Shown: piece by piece, positions 29,144 through 40,603 of the stretch
Numbering within the stretch: position 1 is the stretch's first letter
How the letters are laid out: the number at the start of each line of letters is the position of its first letter
Origin: Symbiodinium natans
Lineage: Eukaryota; Sar; Dinophyceae; Suessiales; Symbiodiniaceae
Length of the DNA stretch: 64,000 nt
NCBI GenBank assembly: GCA_905221605.1
Contig: CAJNDS010002405.1
Span: forward strand, 215,001 to 279,000
Reading direction: 5' to 3'
Notes under the pieces: model-generated
Databases searched by the model: none
What the model was told of the DNA's origin: nothing
Seen by the model: the letters and a program-made list of their open reading frames with translations, nothing else
Translations under genes and position numbers: made by a program

Positions 29144-29472
29144 TGCTTAAGAACCACCCAAAATAACAAATAAACAAATTCATTGAAAAAAACAATATAT
29201 ATATATATGTATGTATATATATATATATATATATTCTCTTCCTTCTTCAGGGTAATTGTAAACGCTTGCGCGCGCCGCCTCGGCAGCCGGGCCTGCCCCA
29301 GGACAGGAAAGGAGGAAAGAGGGTTTCGCAAAAAAAGGGGAGGAAGGGCGGAGGGGGGGGGGGGGGGGGGAAGGAGGCCCGATCCGGGTCTGCTTGTTCC
29401 AGACGCTTCTCGGCAGGAAGCCGAGGCGAATACAGGGATTCTGATTTGCTTATTCTTTTGGGGTTCTTAACC
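29144..29472. mobile_element. Fold-back element, family B copy 2, larger
   Basis: The left end TGCTTAAGAACCACCCAAAA is mirrored by a right end whose complement reads GGTTAAGAACCCCAAAAG. The 330-bp interior has a TA microsatellite, a G homopolymer at about 29355-29370 and no coding capacity beyond microsatellite frames. Against the 92-bp copy, the interior may be a later expansion or a separate fragment. Confidence 0.5.
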
Positions 29473-29949
29473 AAATAGTATCAGAATCGAGGCCTGTCAC
29501 CATGTTCCCCTCAGTCGCCGCCGGATGCCATTCAGTGGTATCATGCGTGCACGCCTTCGGAAAGCACACCCAACCCGACGCCTGCCACAACAGCTCCCAC
29601 TGCACCCAACACGCTTGGGATGGTGTGCTGGCAATGAGGAACTCACAAGCAACATTTGCCACGCAAGGTTGGGGGGGAAGCCCTGAACCCTAAACCCGAA
29701 ACCCTGCGGCTTGATGTCCCTTAACGATTTGAATGTCCGCTCCTGACATGGCTCGGAAACATCTACTCACATTGCAGGGACAACAATGCAGGGGCTTGGG
29801 GGGTAGTCCGGCCTGAAATGTTGACCCTCAGCCCCAAACCCTAAACCCCAAGAAAGCCCTACAAGCCCAGCTAGCTCTCTGGGTCTTCTTAAGCTGCAAG
29901 CCCTGCATGCTCGCCGCTGTCGAGACGACTAGCCTCAAGAATAAGTGCG

Positions 29950-30182
29950 AGCGTCGGCGAGCTTGGTTTAGGGCTTAGGCTTGCGAATCCGCCGATGACA
30001 CTTGCGCATCTGTTTGTCTGCGATGAGTGTCAGGTGATGGCAGTTTTTGAATTGCGGTGTTTGCGGGTTGCTTTGTCGGGTTTAGGGGGTTGGTGTCTTC
30101 GGTTGTAGAAGGGTTTACTTGAAGGGCTGCTTGATAGGATGGTTGGCTACGGTAGCGTAGGTGATGGGTTGGGGGACTTGAG
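29950..30182. other. Spacer upstream of the kinase-like gene
   Basis: Apart from one partial heptamer near 30078, no TTTAGGG block is seen. No spliced leader relict or promoter could be recognised. The frame of the downstream gene is closed by a TGA near 30161, so a missing 5' exon would have to join in the last 20 bp before the gene or within it. Confidence 0.4.
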
Positions 30183-31529
30183 TTGACGCAGGTTGGAGAG
30201 GCCGCAGCTCTTCAGCCAGTGCTCCAAGATCTCCAGCAAGGACTAAAAAACCTCCAGCAAGGACAGCAAGATCTCCGCAAGGACAACAAAGATCTCCAGC
30301 AAGGACAACAAGATCTCCAGCAAGGACAACAAGATCTCCGAAATCAAGTGCTTGAGCTAAGGCCCAACACGGATCTGACAGCCACCCCTGCAACACGGGC
30401 CGATCGCCGGCGCCAGACAGCACGGGTTCTACGTTTGGACGAAGGTGACGAGACAGTTCTCCCTTCCACCGTCCTGAAGGCACTGGCAAAGGCCAAGAGT
30501 GAAGCCGAAGCGAATGCTGCGATGGAGGCCTTCTTGCAGACACTGAAACCAGAGCATTTCCTCGTGAACTGTGAGCATTTTGATTGGGCGGCTAATGTGG
30601 GGACATGTGACTTCTTCGCTTCGCGCTGCTACGTTGAGAGGCAGCTCAAGGATCAAAAGAAGCAGAGGAAGGGCACCTTGTATGGTATTCCAGCTTTGCT
30701 GGACTCTGTAAGTGCAGTTTACGAAGGAAAGCTTAACTTGATGCCGCGCGACGAAGATCAGATCTTCAAGCAACTGAATGCAACCACAGCCACGCATGGG
30801 CTGCTGTATGACAAGAATGGGTTTACCTTGCTACAGGTCGCCGGGCAGCAAGGACAAGAGAAGGCTTTGCAAAAGATATGGTATGGCAGATGGAACAGCA
30901 AAGGAGTGAAGCAACTCTTCCAAGATCAGTTCCGAGACGAACCCTTTGAAGAGGAGCTGTTGGGTAAATGCTTGGCCTCAAGCAAAACTCACATGCTCGG
31001 CTTCCTGGGCAAGGGTGGCAATGGAATGTTTTTCGCAGTGAAGCGTGGCGTCCAAAAGATGGCACTCAAGATATTGAAGAGCAAATCGGATGCTGAGTTG
31101 GAAGTGGGGGCTCTGCAGAAAGCATATGAGGCAAAGCTCCCAGTGGTTCAGCCAGTCGGTGCTGCAGTGCAGGTAGTGGAGAACGGTTCGTATTTTCTCA
31201 TGAAGCCAGCCGGACAGCAGGTCACCAAGGAGTTTGCTCGGCAGAATGTCCCACGCATTCTGAACACCCTCCACAAGCTGCATGAGGCGGGTCATGTGCA
31301 TGGGGACGCGCGAGTCCAGAACATGATCATCGGTCCACGAAATCAGCTGCTGTGGGTGGATTTCTTGCAGACGCGTGGATCATATGATGAGTCCAAGATA
31401 CAGGACATCAAAATGTTGTGCAGAAGCTTGGGTGTGCCAGCAAATACTCTTGACGAGTGCACAGATTTCTCGTTGACAAATAAAGACTTCCAGCGTTGGG
31501 TGCAGGAGCACTTGCAGCGGGAGCAGTGA
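30183..31529 (+). CDS. Protein-kinase-like protein with heptad-repeat N terminus
   Basis: The frame is 448 codons counted from a TTG; no ATG precedes it, so the true start is either further in (an ATG near 30522) or on a lost exon. Residues about 9-58 are heptads LQQGQQD encoded by a 21-bp DNA repeat, a likely coiled coil. Residues about 205-233 (DKNGFTLLQVAGQQG) resemble one ankyrin repeat. The last 170 residues carry a kinase core: glycine loop GKGGNG (about 276-281), VAIK-type Lys296 in ALKIL, a Glu-bearing alpha-C segment, catalytic loop HGDARVQN with Asp375 and Asn380, and VDF with Asp393 in place of DFG. All catalytic residues are present, so activity is possible. The short, divergent fold recalls stand-alone or effector-type kinases more than classical Ser/Thr kinases. 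The gene is an intact single-exon island without telomere repeats. Substrate unknown. Confidence 0.75.
   Translation: MTQVGEAAALQPVLQDLQQGLKNLQQGQQDLRKDNKDLQQGQQDLQQGQQDLRNQVLELRPNTDLTATPATRADRRRQTARVLRLDEGDETVLPSTVLKALAKAKSEAEANAAMEAFLQTLKPEHFLVNCEHFDWAANVGTCDFFASRCYVERQLKDQKKQRKGTLYGIPALLDSVSAVYEGKLNLMPRDEDQIFKQLNATTATHGLLYDKNGFTLLQVAGQQGQEKALQKIWYGRWNSKGVKQLFQDQFRDEPFEEELLGKCLASSKTHMLGFLGKGGNGMFFAVKRGVQKMALKILKSKSDAELEVGALQKAYEAKLPVVQPVGAAVQVVENGSYFLMKPAGQQVTKEFARQNVPRILNTLHKLHEAGHVHGDARVQNMIIGPRNQLLWVDFLQTRGSYDESKIQDIKMLCRSLGVPANTLDECTDFSLTNKDFQRWVQEHLQREQ
30222..30350 (+). repeat. 21-bp tandem repeat within the kinase-like gene
   Basis: Six units related to CTCCAGCAAGGACAACAAGA encode LQQGQQD-type heptads. 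One unit has diverged to LRKDNKD. Unit number may vary between alleles. Confidence 0.8.
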
Positions 31530-31860
31530 AAAGACGATCTCATGCTTCAGGCTGAGTAACCTAACCCCAAACGTAAACCCGCATAGTGTAAGCGGGACCT
31601 ATTGTTTTAAGTGTATAGCACTCAGATAGATGTAAGCATTATTCCTAGGATGGTGACTTAGGTTGGGAACTTAGGGGTGTGGATATCCTTGGGTGGGTGG
31701 ATTGATTTTCTATGAGGTGAGCTTTGCCTATTTTCGGGTGGTGAGATCAGTCTGTGGATCTGGTTTGATGGAAAAGGTTGTGGAACAGTGCTTTTTGGAT
31801 GCAGTTCTTAAAGGGTTGGTGAAGAAATGAATAAGTGAAGCACGAAAACGCCTGAATGAT
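31530..31860. other. Spacer downstream of the kinase-like gene
   Basis: This is unique sequence of ordinary composition without telomere-type arrays and without a supported gene. It grades into the AT-rich hairpin island. Confidence 0.4.
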
Positions 31861-32980
31861 TGAACGAAACACGGGCCTTTAATATTATTAGTATTTGGCC
31901 CGTCCATAAACCCTTTATTAATATAATAATAGTGGGGGCCTTAATAAATATAGAGTTAAAGGCCCCCTTATAATATATTTGCAAGGATTTCCTATTTAAA
32001 TATAGTATAATTATAGGACCAATGAATTATATTAAAAGTAGTGAATTTAATGCAGGAATAGAATGAAGCGAATTTAATATATTTAAAGGGGCTTATGGTT
32101 GCCGCCCGGATGAAAAAGCCCAGATAATATATTAAAAGGGCTTACTAAATAATAAATACAAATGAGTGAAACGCCCGTATTTTATTAATTTAGAAGTTTC
32201 GTTCACTTGTTCGCAGGCTCACTACGTTCTCTTTATCTTATTATTCTATTATTTATGCGGCCAGATAATAAGTATTTGTAAGGGCCGCAGTAAAAGACCA
32301 AATAAAATTTCCTGCATTCGTGCACTTATTATCTTATTTCTCACGCTCATTCACTGCGTTCATTAAATTCATGCATTTCGTGCGTCCCAAAAGTCCTTAC
32401 AAATGCATTCATTTAATTCACTACTTTCACTCCCCTATTATCACGGGTTTTCCAAGGTTAAGATTGTAAGCCCCAGGAAACAGTGAACCAGACCTTGGAA
32501 ATGGGGGTTTCGTTCGCCCCTTTAATACATTTCATGCGCTCACTAGTTCACTTATAAATGCATTAAAGAAGCTCTCTTCACTTCGTTCTTCTATTTCATT
32601 GGCATTCATGCTTCGTTCAATCGTTTCACTCGTTTCACTCATTATAATGCCAATTAAATAGAATTCTCTACGTAATAATAATACGAACGAAGTGCCCCAC
32701 TTAATAATATTACGAACGAAGCGTGCTTTTATTACCTTCGTTCGTACTATTATTATTGTGGGACAAGTGCACGCGCGAAACAAAGATCTTATTATGCGCG
32801 TGAATGAAGAACGTGAACGCAGTGAACCCCACAATATTAGTATTAAAGGGGCTTACAATGAACGAATAAAGAGAAGTGAAGCGTGAAGCCCCTTGTAATA
32901 CTATTATTGTGGCCTTTTCCCCCTTTAATGCTGTAGGTTAAAGCCCCATTATAATATAAGTCTTTTAGAGGGGCTTTTAA
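31860..32980. repeat. AT-rich island with many GC-clamped hairpins
   Basis: The composition falls sharply to AT-rich with no TTTAGGG blocks. Hairpins with GC stems and AT loops recur: ACGGGCC/GGCCCGT (31871-31903), GGGGGCCTT/AAGGCCCCC type (31934-31967), AAGCCC/GGGCTT near 32116-32142, GCGGCC/GGGCCGC near 32257-32288, TTCCAAGG/CCTTGGAA (32451-32500), CCCCAC/GTGGGG with a 25-bp stem (32696-32762), AAGCCCC/GGGGCTT (32942-32977). GAACGAA and its complement recur between them. No gene was recognised. The pattern resembles repeat-rich organelle DNA. Confidence 0.6.
32696..32762. repeat. Long hairpin in the AT-rich island
   Basis: The left arm CCCACTTAATAATATTACGA, continuing ACGAAG, pairs with CTTCGTTCGTACTATTATTA, continuing TTGTGGG, a stem of about 25 bp with few mismatches and a loop of about 14. 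A third copy of the AATAATACGAACGAAG arm lies just upstream at 32676-32692. Confidence 0.7.
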
Positions 32981-34335
32981 CACAGCAAATCTTGGAACGC
33001 CCTGCCCCGTGAAAGTTCAACCTGGCTCAACACACAAAAAGTAGCGCGTGCCCCCTGCGCCCTCCAACTTCAAAACCCTAAAAGTCCTTCCAACCCTTAA
33101 TTAGCCCTTAAAACAACTTCAAAACCCTATAAATCCTTCCAACCCTTAGCCCTTAAGACAAAAAGCGCAACTCCCATGGCTCGAACCTCGTGGCTTTCAG
33201 CCGAGGATTTGGCCAAGAGAGATGCTTCGGGCCGTCAAGGACAGGTCCAGGAGTTTCAGGTTTTTTGGGGGGTAGAGTTTAGGGTTTTGGGTTTTGGGTT
33301 TAGGGTTTAGGGCTAAAACAGGAGTAGAAAAGAGGTGCCGCCCCCAGCCACATATAGGACTGGTTGGAGTTGAAGCGCGCATGCTGGGAGCACAGGCCCC
33401 GCTGATTCACCGGCTGGTTGCAAGGAGGCTTTAAGGTTTAGGGTTTAGAGTTTAGGGTCTAGGGTTTAGGGTTTAGGGTGGCGTGAAAGATGAGGCGATT
33501 AGTCTTCGGCTCGTTTTCTCAGTAGGTGATGTGAAACCTTTGGAAACCCTAAGCTTTGAACCCGAAACCCTAAACCCTGTTGTCCCGAAGTGTTACCCTG
33601 CAGTGTGACTGGTCTGCTTGGTGGGTGACCAAACCCTAAACCCTAAACCCTAAACTGGGTTCCTGCAGGAGTTTCCTGATGGAGACTGGCTGGCCACAGC
33701 TGAGCCGAACGGACGATGTTGACATGCGGCCGACCATGACATGATCTCGAAGCGAAACAGGGTTTAGGTTTAGGTTTTGGGTTAAGGGTTTAGGGTTTAG
33801 GGCTTGGGGCTTAGGGTTTAGGGTTCAAGGAAGCAAAAAGGGTCTAGGGTTTCAGTCCTGGCATGAAGCAGCTTCCAGGTTCAACCCTTTTAGGGCCTAG
33901 GGTTTAGGGTTTAGGGTGGTGGGCTCCCAAAATTTCATCGAGGTGCGCGAAGTCTCTTGGAAAAGGGGTTTTGGGTTTAGCGTTTAGGGTTTAGGGTTTA
34001 GGGCCAGCAACCTGAACCCCAACCTCAACGTCCTCGTCTAGCCTTAACGCCGGCAGGCTGGGCCGGCCTCTCCTCACCCTAAACCCTGAACCCTAAACCC
34101 CAAAGCCCTAAACCCTAAACAAAAACCTACACCCCAAACCCTAAACCCCAAACCCTAAACCCTAAACCCTAAACCCCAAACCCTAAACCCTAAACCCCAA
34201 ACCCTAAACCCTAAACCCTACCGATCAGAGAGCTGCGGGTCTGGAAGTTCCAGCACTGCAGGGAGACCGACATCCCCAAAGCCCTCGACCCTGCTCTGCA
34301 TGGGACCCCTAACCCTACACCCTCACCTCAAGATG

Positions 34336-34446
34336 CCCCTAAACCCTAAACCCTAAACCCTAAACCCTAAACCCTAAACCCTAAACCCTAAACCCTAAAC
34401 CCTAAACCCTAAACCCTAAACCCTAAACCCTAAACCCTAAACCCTA
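34336..34446. repeat. CCCTAAA array
   Basis: About sixteen near-perfect heptamers, preceded at 34080-34220 by a mixed CCCTAAA/CCCCAAA array with regular alternation of variants. Confidence 0.88.
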
Positions 34447-35009
34447 GCCCTAAACTCTAAACCCAAAACCCTAAACCTGACCCCTGCCCAAGGATGGCAC
34501 GCACAATCGAGAACCCAAGTCTCAGAAGCCCGGAAGCCCGAAGCCACAGCCTTGGCTCACGCGCTTACCACGAGGGTCGACTCGCAATGCACCATCGCCG
34601 GCGCCATCTCACAGGGAACCCCCCGCAGCGTGGAAGCTCCTCTGATGTTGCGCGTCTGGCCTTTAGGGTTTAGGGTTTAGGAGAAGTCGGGTGGACCCGC
34701 CCCCTGCCCTGTGAGACCTGCTTTAGTTCGAAGATTTTGAGATGTGGTAATAAAGGGGTCGGAATAGTTAATCACCCACCCCCCTCTAATTTTTAAGGCC
34801 TTTAAGGCCCTAAACAAACGAGATCTCCCAGATCCCAAAAAACCAAGGGCCCCGGCTGCAGAGAAGTTCCCTAAACACAACCACTTCCTGGCCCTTAATT
34901 TTTGAAGCGCGATCGTGTGCTTCAGGAACGGCAAGAACAAGAAGGTTTTTTCAGATGTATCATGTAGAATCAGACAGATCAAAGAATACATATATACATA
35001 TATACATAT

Positions 35010-35046
<37 letters not shown>

Positions 35047-35118
35047 TTATGTATATATGTGGATCTGCTTCCGCTGTGGCATGGTCAGTAGAAGGAAAGC
35101 AGGGGACCGACTGCAGGC

Positions 35119-35240
35119 GTAAAGGTTCAGGGGACTTAGCAAATGGTGCTAGAAGTAAGGTAACTATACTTAGAACTGCTTATAACCCCCAATTAAGGTA
35201 CTTATATCCCTACTTACTAAGTGCCCCGATCCTCCAAGTA
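35119..35240. mobile_element. Fold-back element, family C copy
   Basis: AAAGGTTCAGGGGACTTAGC at the left is mirrored by CTTACTAAGTGCCCCGATCC with CTCCAAGTA at the right. The interior AAGTAAGGTAACTATACTTAGA is the reverse complement of the interior of the copy at 41810-41936. There is no coding capacity. Confidence 0.7.
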
Positions 35241-36956
35241 CAGCTGCAGCGTCTAGCCTTCCTTCTGGAGTGTAAGCATGTGCACTTGGAGCAGCAAGTG
35301 ACAACCACTGCCTCTTTGATGGACCAGCTCTTTGGTGTGAACAGACCCTAAACCCTAAACCCTAAACCCTAAACCCTAAACCCTAAGCCCTAAACCCGGC
35401 GTCATAGAAGCACAGAGGCCCACCTAATCTCGTGAGACCAGAAAGTTCACACCACGACCATCCACGGCAGAGGGTTCCTTGACTGACTCCCTTTTTTGCC
35501 AATACCGGCTTTGCCAATGTAACTCTGCTCTTTACCGCGATGTGTGGCAGCTGAAAATATGTGCGACATGCTCGGATCAAGGGCGACAGGTGAACGTTGA
35601 AGGGTTTAGGGTTTAGGGTCTAGGGTCTAGGGTTTAGGGTTTAGGGCCTACATCGCCTGATCGCGAGTGATGCGACATAGGCATAGGAGTCGTCAGTACC
35701 TCGGGACGTTGCGAAAAAAACAAGCCGAGGTGAAGGGCTTACGGGTGTTTAGCGGCTCGGGCCCTGCTCCAAAGCCCTGCATGCAACACACAAGTCATCG
35801 CTGCAGACATGCATTCTCGCGTCCTAGAGGTTCCGCCAAGGACTGTGATTTTCAAGCTTGAGTCTCAGGCAGCGCGCGGGAGGGTTTCTTTCTTTTTGAA
35901 GGCCCAAGCACGCCCTACGTCTCAAACGTTGCATGCAACACCTTCAATCTTCCATTTTTTCCTGGGAACAAGATTGCAGACCTGTCTGAGGACAGCTCTC
36001 CGAAGGGGTGCCCTTTGCTTTGGGCCAGGCGGGCCGGTCAACCCTCTTTCGGGGTTCGTTCTGGGGATTGTCAGGGTCGGTTTGAGTTTGGGGGCTTTTG
36101 CGCACTTTTGGAGAGGAACTCTGTTTCGGCTTTCAGGGGTTGGAACTACAGCATGCGCAGCCCTCTGAACTTAAACCCGAAACCTTAGACCCTAAGCCCT
36201 AAACCCAAAATAGGGAAGAGAGAGCAGGTGCAGCTCTCTGGGAGGAGACAGAACGAAACTTCGCTGTGTCTTGGGGATACCCATCAACAAAGGCCACACG
36301 ACCAAGAATCATCAATCGTCATCAAATATGATCAAGGAGAGACATCTCCATCAAGCATATGGCCACTTCTCTTTGAGGGTACCCGAAACGGGACATTGTT
36401 TCAGAGAAACTCCTCCAAACCCTAAACCCTTAAACCCACCACCAAGATGGTGCCCTGCAAAAAAGACCTTAAACCCTAAACCCGGGTTTCCTCATACCGG
36501 CTTCCTGGCTTTTTCAGGGTTGCGGGTTAAGGGGCTCAAGGCTATCTTTGCTACGAGACTGAAACGAAGCCATGGTTCGGCCATTTGTCTTTGCAGGCCT
36601 AGTGGGAGGCAATACGCTCAATTAGGTCTGCCACGTGTCCTTGCACGCCAGTCAGGTTGTGTCTCTACGATGCCCTGGATGTGGAAGTTCGGATCCCTTT
36701 ATACCAACCCGAAAAGCAAAAGGGCGTTTCAAAAACAGAGGGTCCATAGGGGTCCATATTTATCATTTACGGTTCCCTAAGTTGCTGGGGTCAAGGGGCA
36801 GACGGACCCTATATAATCCCTACATAGACCTTAAATAGTCCCTAAATACCTACGTAGCCCTCAAATAGCCCCTAAACCAGAAAACATCACGGGACCCAGA
36901 AGTCAGGACGTCGACTCTTCCATCACGGAGAGTGTCTTTGGCCTGTTGGAGGCTGC

Positions 36957-37062
36957 GTAGAAGTAGAAGTAGAAGTAGAAGTAGAAGTAGAAGTAGAAGT
37001 AGAAGTAGAAGTAGAAGTAGAAGTAGAAGTAGAAGTAGAAGTAGAAGTAGAAGTAGAAGTAG
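36957..37062. repeat. (GTAGAA)n microsatellite
   Basis: About eighteen perfect 6-bp units. On the minus strand it translates as Ser-Thr repeats; no gene surrounds it. Confidence 0.95.
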
Positions 37063-39170
37063 AATGCACTAGTAGCGTAATTCCTCCATTGCGCATGTGG
37101 TACACCTTACCCTACTTAAACTTGTTAGCGTATAGTGTATGTAGGGCTTAGAGTTTAGGGTTTAGGGTTTAGGGTTTAGGGTTTAGGGTTTAGGGTTTAG
37201 GGTAACACAGACCCCACCACCCAAGTAGAGCTCTCAGCGCCTAGCTACCCCTAAGCGACACCCCAGAGTCGTCAAGAGCTCTCGAGCCCCAAGCCCTAAA
37301 TTTTCCCAATCAACCCCAAGCCTATGCCCTAAGCCCTAAGCCCTAAGCCCTAAGCCCTAAACCCTAAACCCTAAACCCTAAACCCTCTGCGATGTGGATT
37401 CGCCCCAGCTGTGCAGGAGTGAAAAAAAACCTTGAACCCCAAACCCTAAACCCTAAACCCGAAACCCTAAACCCTAAACCCAAACAGCCTCAACTTGGAA
37501 ACCCTCAATAAACACTGGAAGCCTAACAGCCCCGAGCCCTGCAAACCCTTTCAACTCGCGACCCCAAGCAAAGCTTAAGCCTAAACCCTAAACCCTATTC
37601 CAAGCCCTCCCCAGCCCTAAATGCCAAATCAACTCTAACCCTGTCAACTTCAAGCCGCAAACAGGCCCTTCTAAACCCTCAACCCTAAACCCTACACCCT
37701 CAACCCTAAACCCTACACTCTCAACCCTAAACCCTAAACTCTAAACCCTAAACCCTAAACCCCAAACCCTAAACCCTAAACCCTAGCCCACCTTCGCAGG
37801 CCTGTGTTCCTGAGTACGACTACGCCGGCGCGATCCGGGAGCCGCCGGAGCCCTGCAGAGCTGGGAAAAGTTGACGCGAAAAAGGGTTTTCGGGTGTGGG
37901 GTTTAGGGTTTAGGGTTTAGGGTTTAGGGTTTAGGGCTAGGGTTCAGGGTTCATGGCTCAGGGTTCAGGGTTAGTGGGTTTGGGGCATTCGCACTGATCC
38001 CTGTCTCCCACCCTCGGTGCGGGGTTGTCGGATTCACCTCGGCTGTTCTCGCTGGTCTTCTTCGCTCCTCGCCTCCCACGAGAATCCCAAGAGAATCCCA
38101 AAGCATCCCAGAGACCCCACAGTCGCTCCCTCCAGAAAGTCCTGCAAAGAATCCGGCAGAGTGTCATCAACAACACCCCCCCCCCCCACCCCAAATTGGC
38201 GTGGCCGTCAACACAAGATCCCAAGAATCCCGCAGATGGTCCACCTGCAGGTAAGTCCGCAAAGGATCCAAACCAAGCCTCCGGTCAGGTGCGTCCGGTA
38301 GAACGTACTCATGTGTTGGTGTCGCTTTGCAAGTAGAGCCCTAAACCCTACACCCGAAACACTAAGCCCTAAGCGTTTGTTTTGGAATTTGCGCAAGAGA
38401 CTTGGACTGGACGAGGTCTGGGTCTTCCCTGACGGGGATCGTGCCCACGGGCACATACCCTTGCAAGGCCGGGTCGAGCGATTGTGGGGAGGAGAGTTTT
38501 TTTTTCAGAGATTTGTAGGCTGGTTGCGAGGGCTTAGAGGGTTTAGGGTTCGCAGAGTTTTGGGTTTCAAAGGGTTTATACAGGGTTGGTTTTAGTGAGG
38601 GCTTAGGGTTTTGAGCTGCTGCGAGCTTCGTACACGCTGTGGTTTACCTTGACGAAATGACCCTCACCCGTCCCGCCAAGCTCGAGGAGCTGCCCAACAC
38701 AGCATATAGAACCCTAAACCCGAAGCCCGAAGCCCGAAAGCCCCAAGCCCTAAGCCCTAAACCGACCCTAAACCCTAAACCCTAAACCCTATCTAGCTAC
38801 GTAGGCCCTTGGGGATATTTCATCTTTTCCCTGATGGGGTTGAGAAAGATGATATTGAGGCCATTTTTTTTACGAAGGGTTTTAAGGCGCCATCCTCGAA
38901 TAGTTACATCATACGGCCTAAACGGCCAAAGGCTCCCCGGTTCTTAGCAGGGAATGGTTCCCAGAGAGCCAAAAAAAGCCCCTGAACTAAGCAACATACA
39001 TTTTTATATATAGGGAGTCCTTAATCTGATTTACCCAATATTCCTGAATCCTAAACCCTCAAGCAGACATCTTGACCACAGCAGGCATCCTGACCACGAA
39101 GCACTTCTACCCCATGAACCCCTCGAGCCCTATCAAACCCCAGAAGTTCCAGCAGGCCCCTACGCCCCAT

Positions 39171-39490
39171 TTAGGGTTTAGGGTTTAGGGTTAGGGTTTA
39201 GGGTTTAGGGTTTAGGGTTTAGGGTTTAGGGTTTAGGGTTTAGGGTTTATGGTTTAGGGTTTAGGGTTTAGGGTCTAGGGCTAACCCTAAACCCTAAACC
39301 CTGAGGATGGTAGCTTCATGATCATCGGGGCCAACGGCGACTCCCTCTTCAAACGGCTCATGGCAGCCTGGGGCCCGGTAGGAGTGCAGGGTTTAGGGCT
39401 TAGGGTTTAGGGTTTAGGGTTTAGGGTTTAGGGTTTAGGGTTTAGGGTTTAGGGTTCAGGGTTTAGGGTTTAGGGTTTAGGGTTTAGGGC
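39171..39490. repeat. Two long TTTAGGG arrays with a short unique insert
   Basis: Arrays at 39171-39282 and 39388-39490 are separated by about 100 bp that begins with the opposite orientation, CCCTAAACCCTAAACCC, at 39284-39301. Heptamers are mostly perfect with few variants. Confidence 0.9.
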
Positions 39491-40296
39491 TTGCTAGGAG
39501 TGCAAGGTTACCGGAGGTGTGGGGGGGGACAGATTCGGGGTTCAGGGTCTAGGTGTGGAACCTCCTCCGAGCCTGCTGCAGACAACAAGAGTTTGGAGTT
39601 TTGGGTTGAATCCGGCTGCGACGGGTTTGAGGACTCAGGGTTCGAAACCTCTTGCAGAAGCCCTTTTGTTCAGGATGCTCGGGCCTGGGCCCCAAGAGAC
39701 TCAAGGGTTTAGGGTTTCGGGTTTAGGGTTTAGGGTTTAGGGTCCAGCAAGCCAAGGGGTTGCTGTTGGCAGGGGAGGCTCAGGATGTCTTGACGGGCAA
39801 ACCCTAAAGCCTTTTGTCTAAATCCTAAACGCTAAACCCTAAACCCTATATAAACCCTAAAGCCTAAAGCCTAAAGCCTAAAGCCTAAAACGGAAACCGT
39901 TTCTTGCTCCTTCGGGACATCCTGACACAGTGTTCTTGGAGGCCCTCCTTTTCGGGCTTCCCTCATGAAAGAATCCCTCGAACAGACCCTGACGGATGCA
40001 CTTAGTAACCCTAAACCCTAAACCCTAACCCCTAAACCCCTAAAAACCCCTAAACCCCGCCTAAACCCCTGAACCCCTAAACCCCTAAACCCCCCTAAAC
40101 CCTACCCCATGCAATCCTAGGTTGCTGGGCAACCTAGCCCCACGACAGGGATGTTAATTTTTTCTTGTTCCTCACTGTGGGCATGGGGTCGATAGCTCTG
40201 TCCTTGTGCATCAAGTGCCTTTTGTAGCTGCCCATCTAACCCTACACCCCCTAACACGCAGCCAGGCCCGGTGGCAAAGACTAAACACCCTGGACC

Positions 40297-40603
40297 CCTA
40301 AACCCCTAAACCCCTAAACCCCTAAGCCCCTAAACCCCTAAACCCCTAAACCCCTAAACCCCTAAACCCCTAAACCCCTAAACCCCTAAACCCCTAAACC
40401 CCTAAACCCCTAAACCCCTAAACCCCTAAACCCCTAAACCCCTAAACCCCTAAACCCCTAAACCCCTAAACACCTAAACCCCTAAACCCCTAAACCCCTA
40501 AACCCCTAAACCCCTAAACCCCTAAACCCCTAAACCCCTAAACCCCTAAACCCCTAAACCCCTAACCCCTAAACCCCTAAACCCCTAAACCCCTAAACCC
40601 TGA
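40297..40603. repeat. CCCCTAAA 8-mer array
   Basis: About three dozen tandem CCCCTAAA octamers with only a few variants (CCCCTAAG, CACCTAAA, one shortened unit). On the other strand this is TTTAGGGG, one G longer than the heptamer used elsewhere. The near homogeneity over 300 bp points to recent tandem expansion. Confidence 0.92.

Larger units (their letters stand above)
20300..29950. repeat. Telomere-heptamer mosaic with microsatellites
   Basis: This has the same organisation as the preceding mosaic, with longer spacers at 25820-26690 and 26760-27700 that carry no arrays and no recognisable gene. A degenerate run of TTTATAGGG variants lies at 24675-24860. Frames here are short and mostly read through heptamers or microsatellites. 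TA-rich tracts occur near 22155-22213, 27138-27160 and 29195-29235. Confidence 0.75.

Noticed and set aside
31860-32980. CRISPR array or tRNA cluster in the hairpin-rich island
   Set aside because: There are no equal-length direct repeats with regular spacers, and no tRNA cloverleaf or T-loop motif was found.
36271-36780. 169-codon plus-strand frame
   Set aside because: It includes NPKPLNPPP read from CCCTAAA fragments and shows no recognisable domain or start context.
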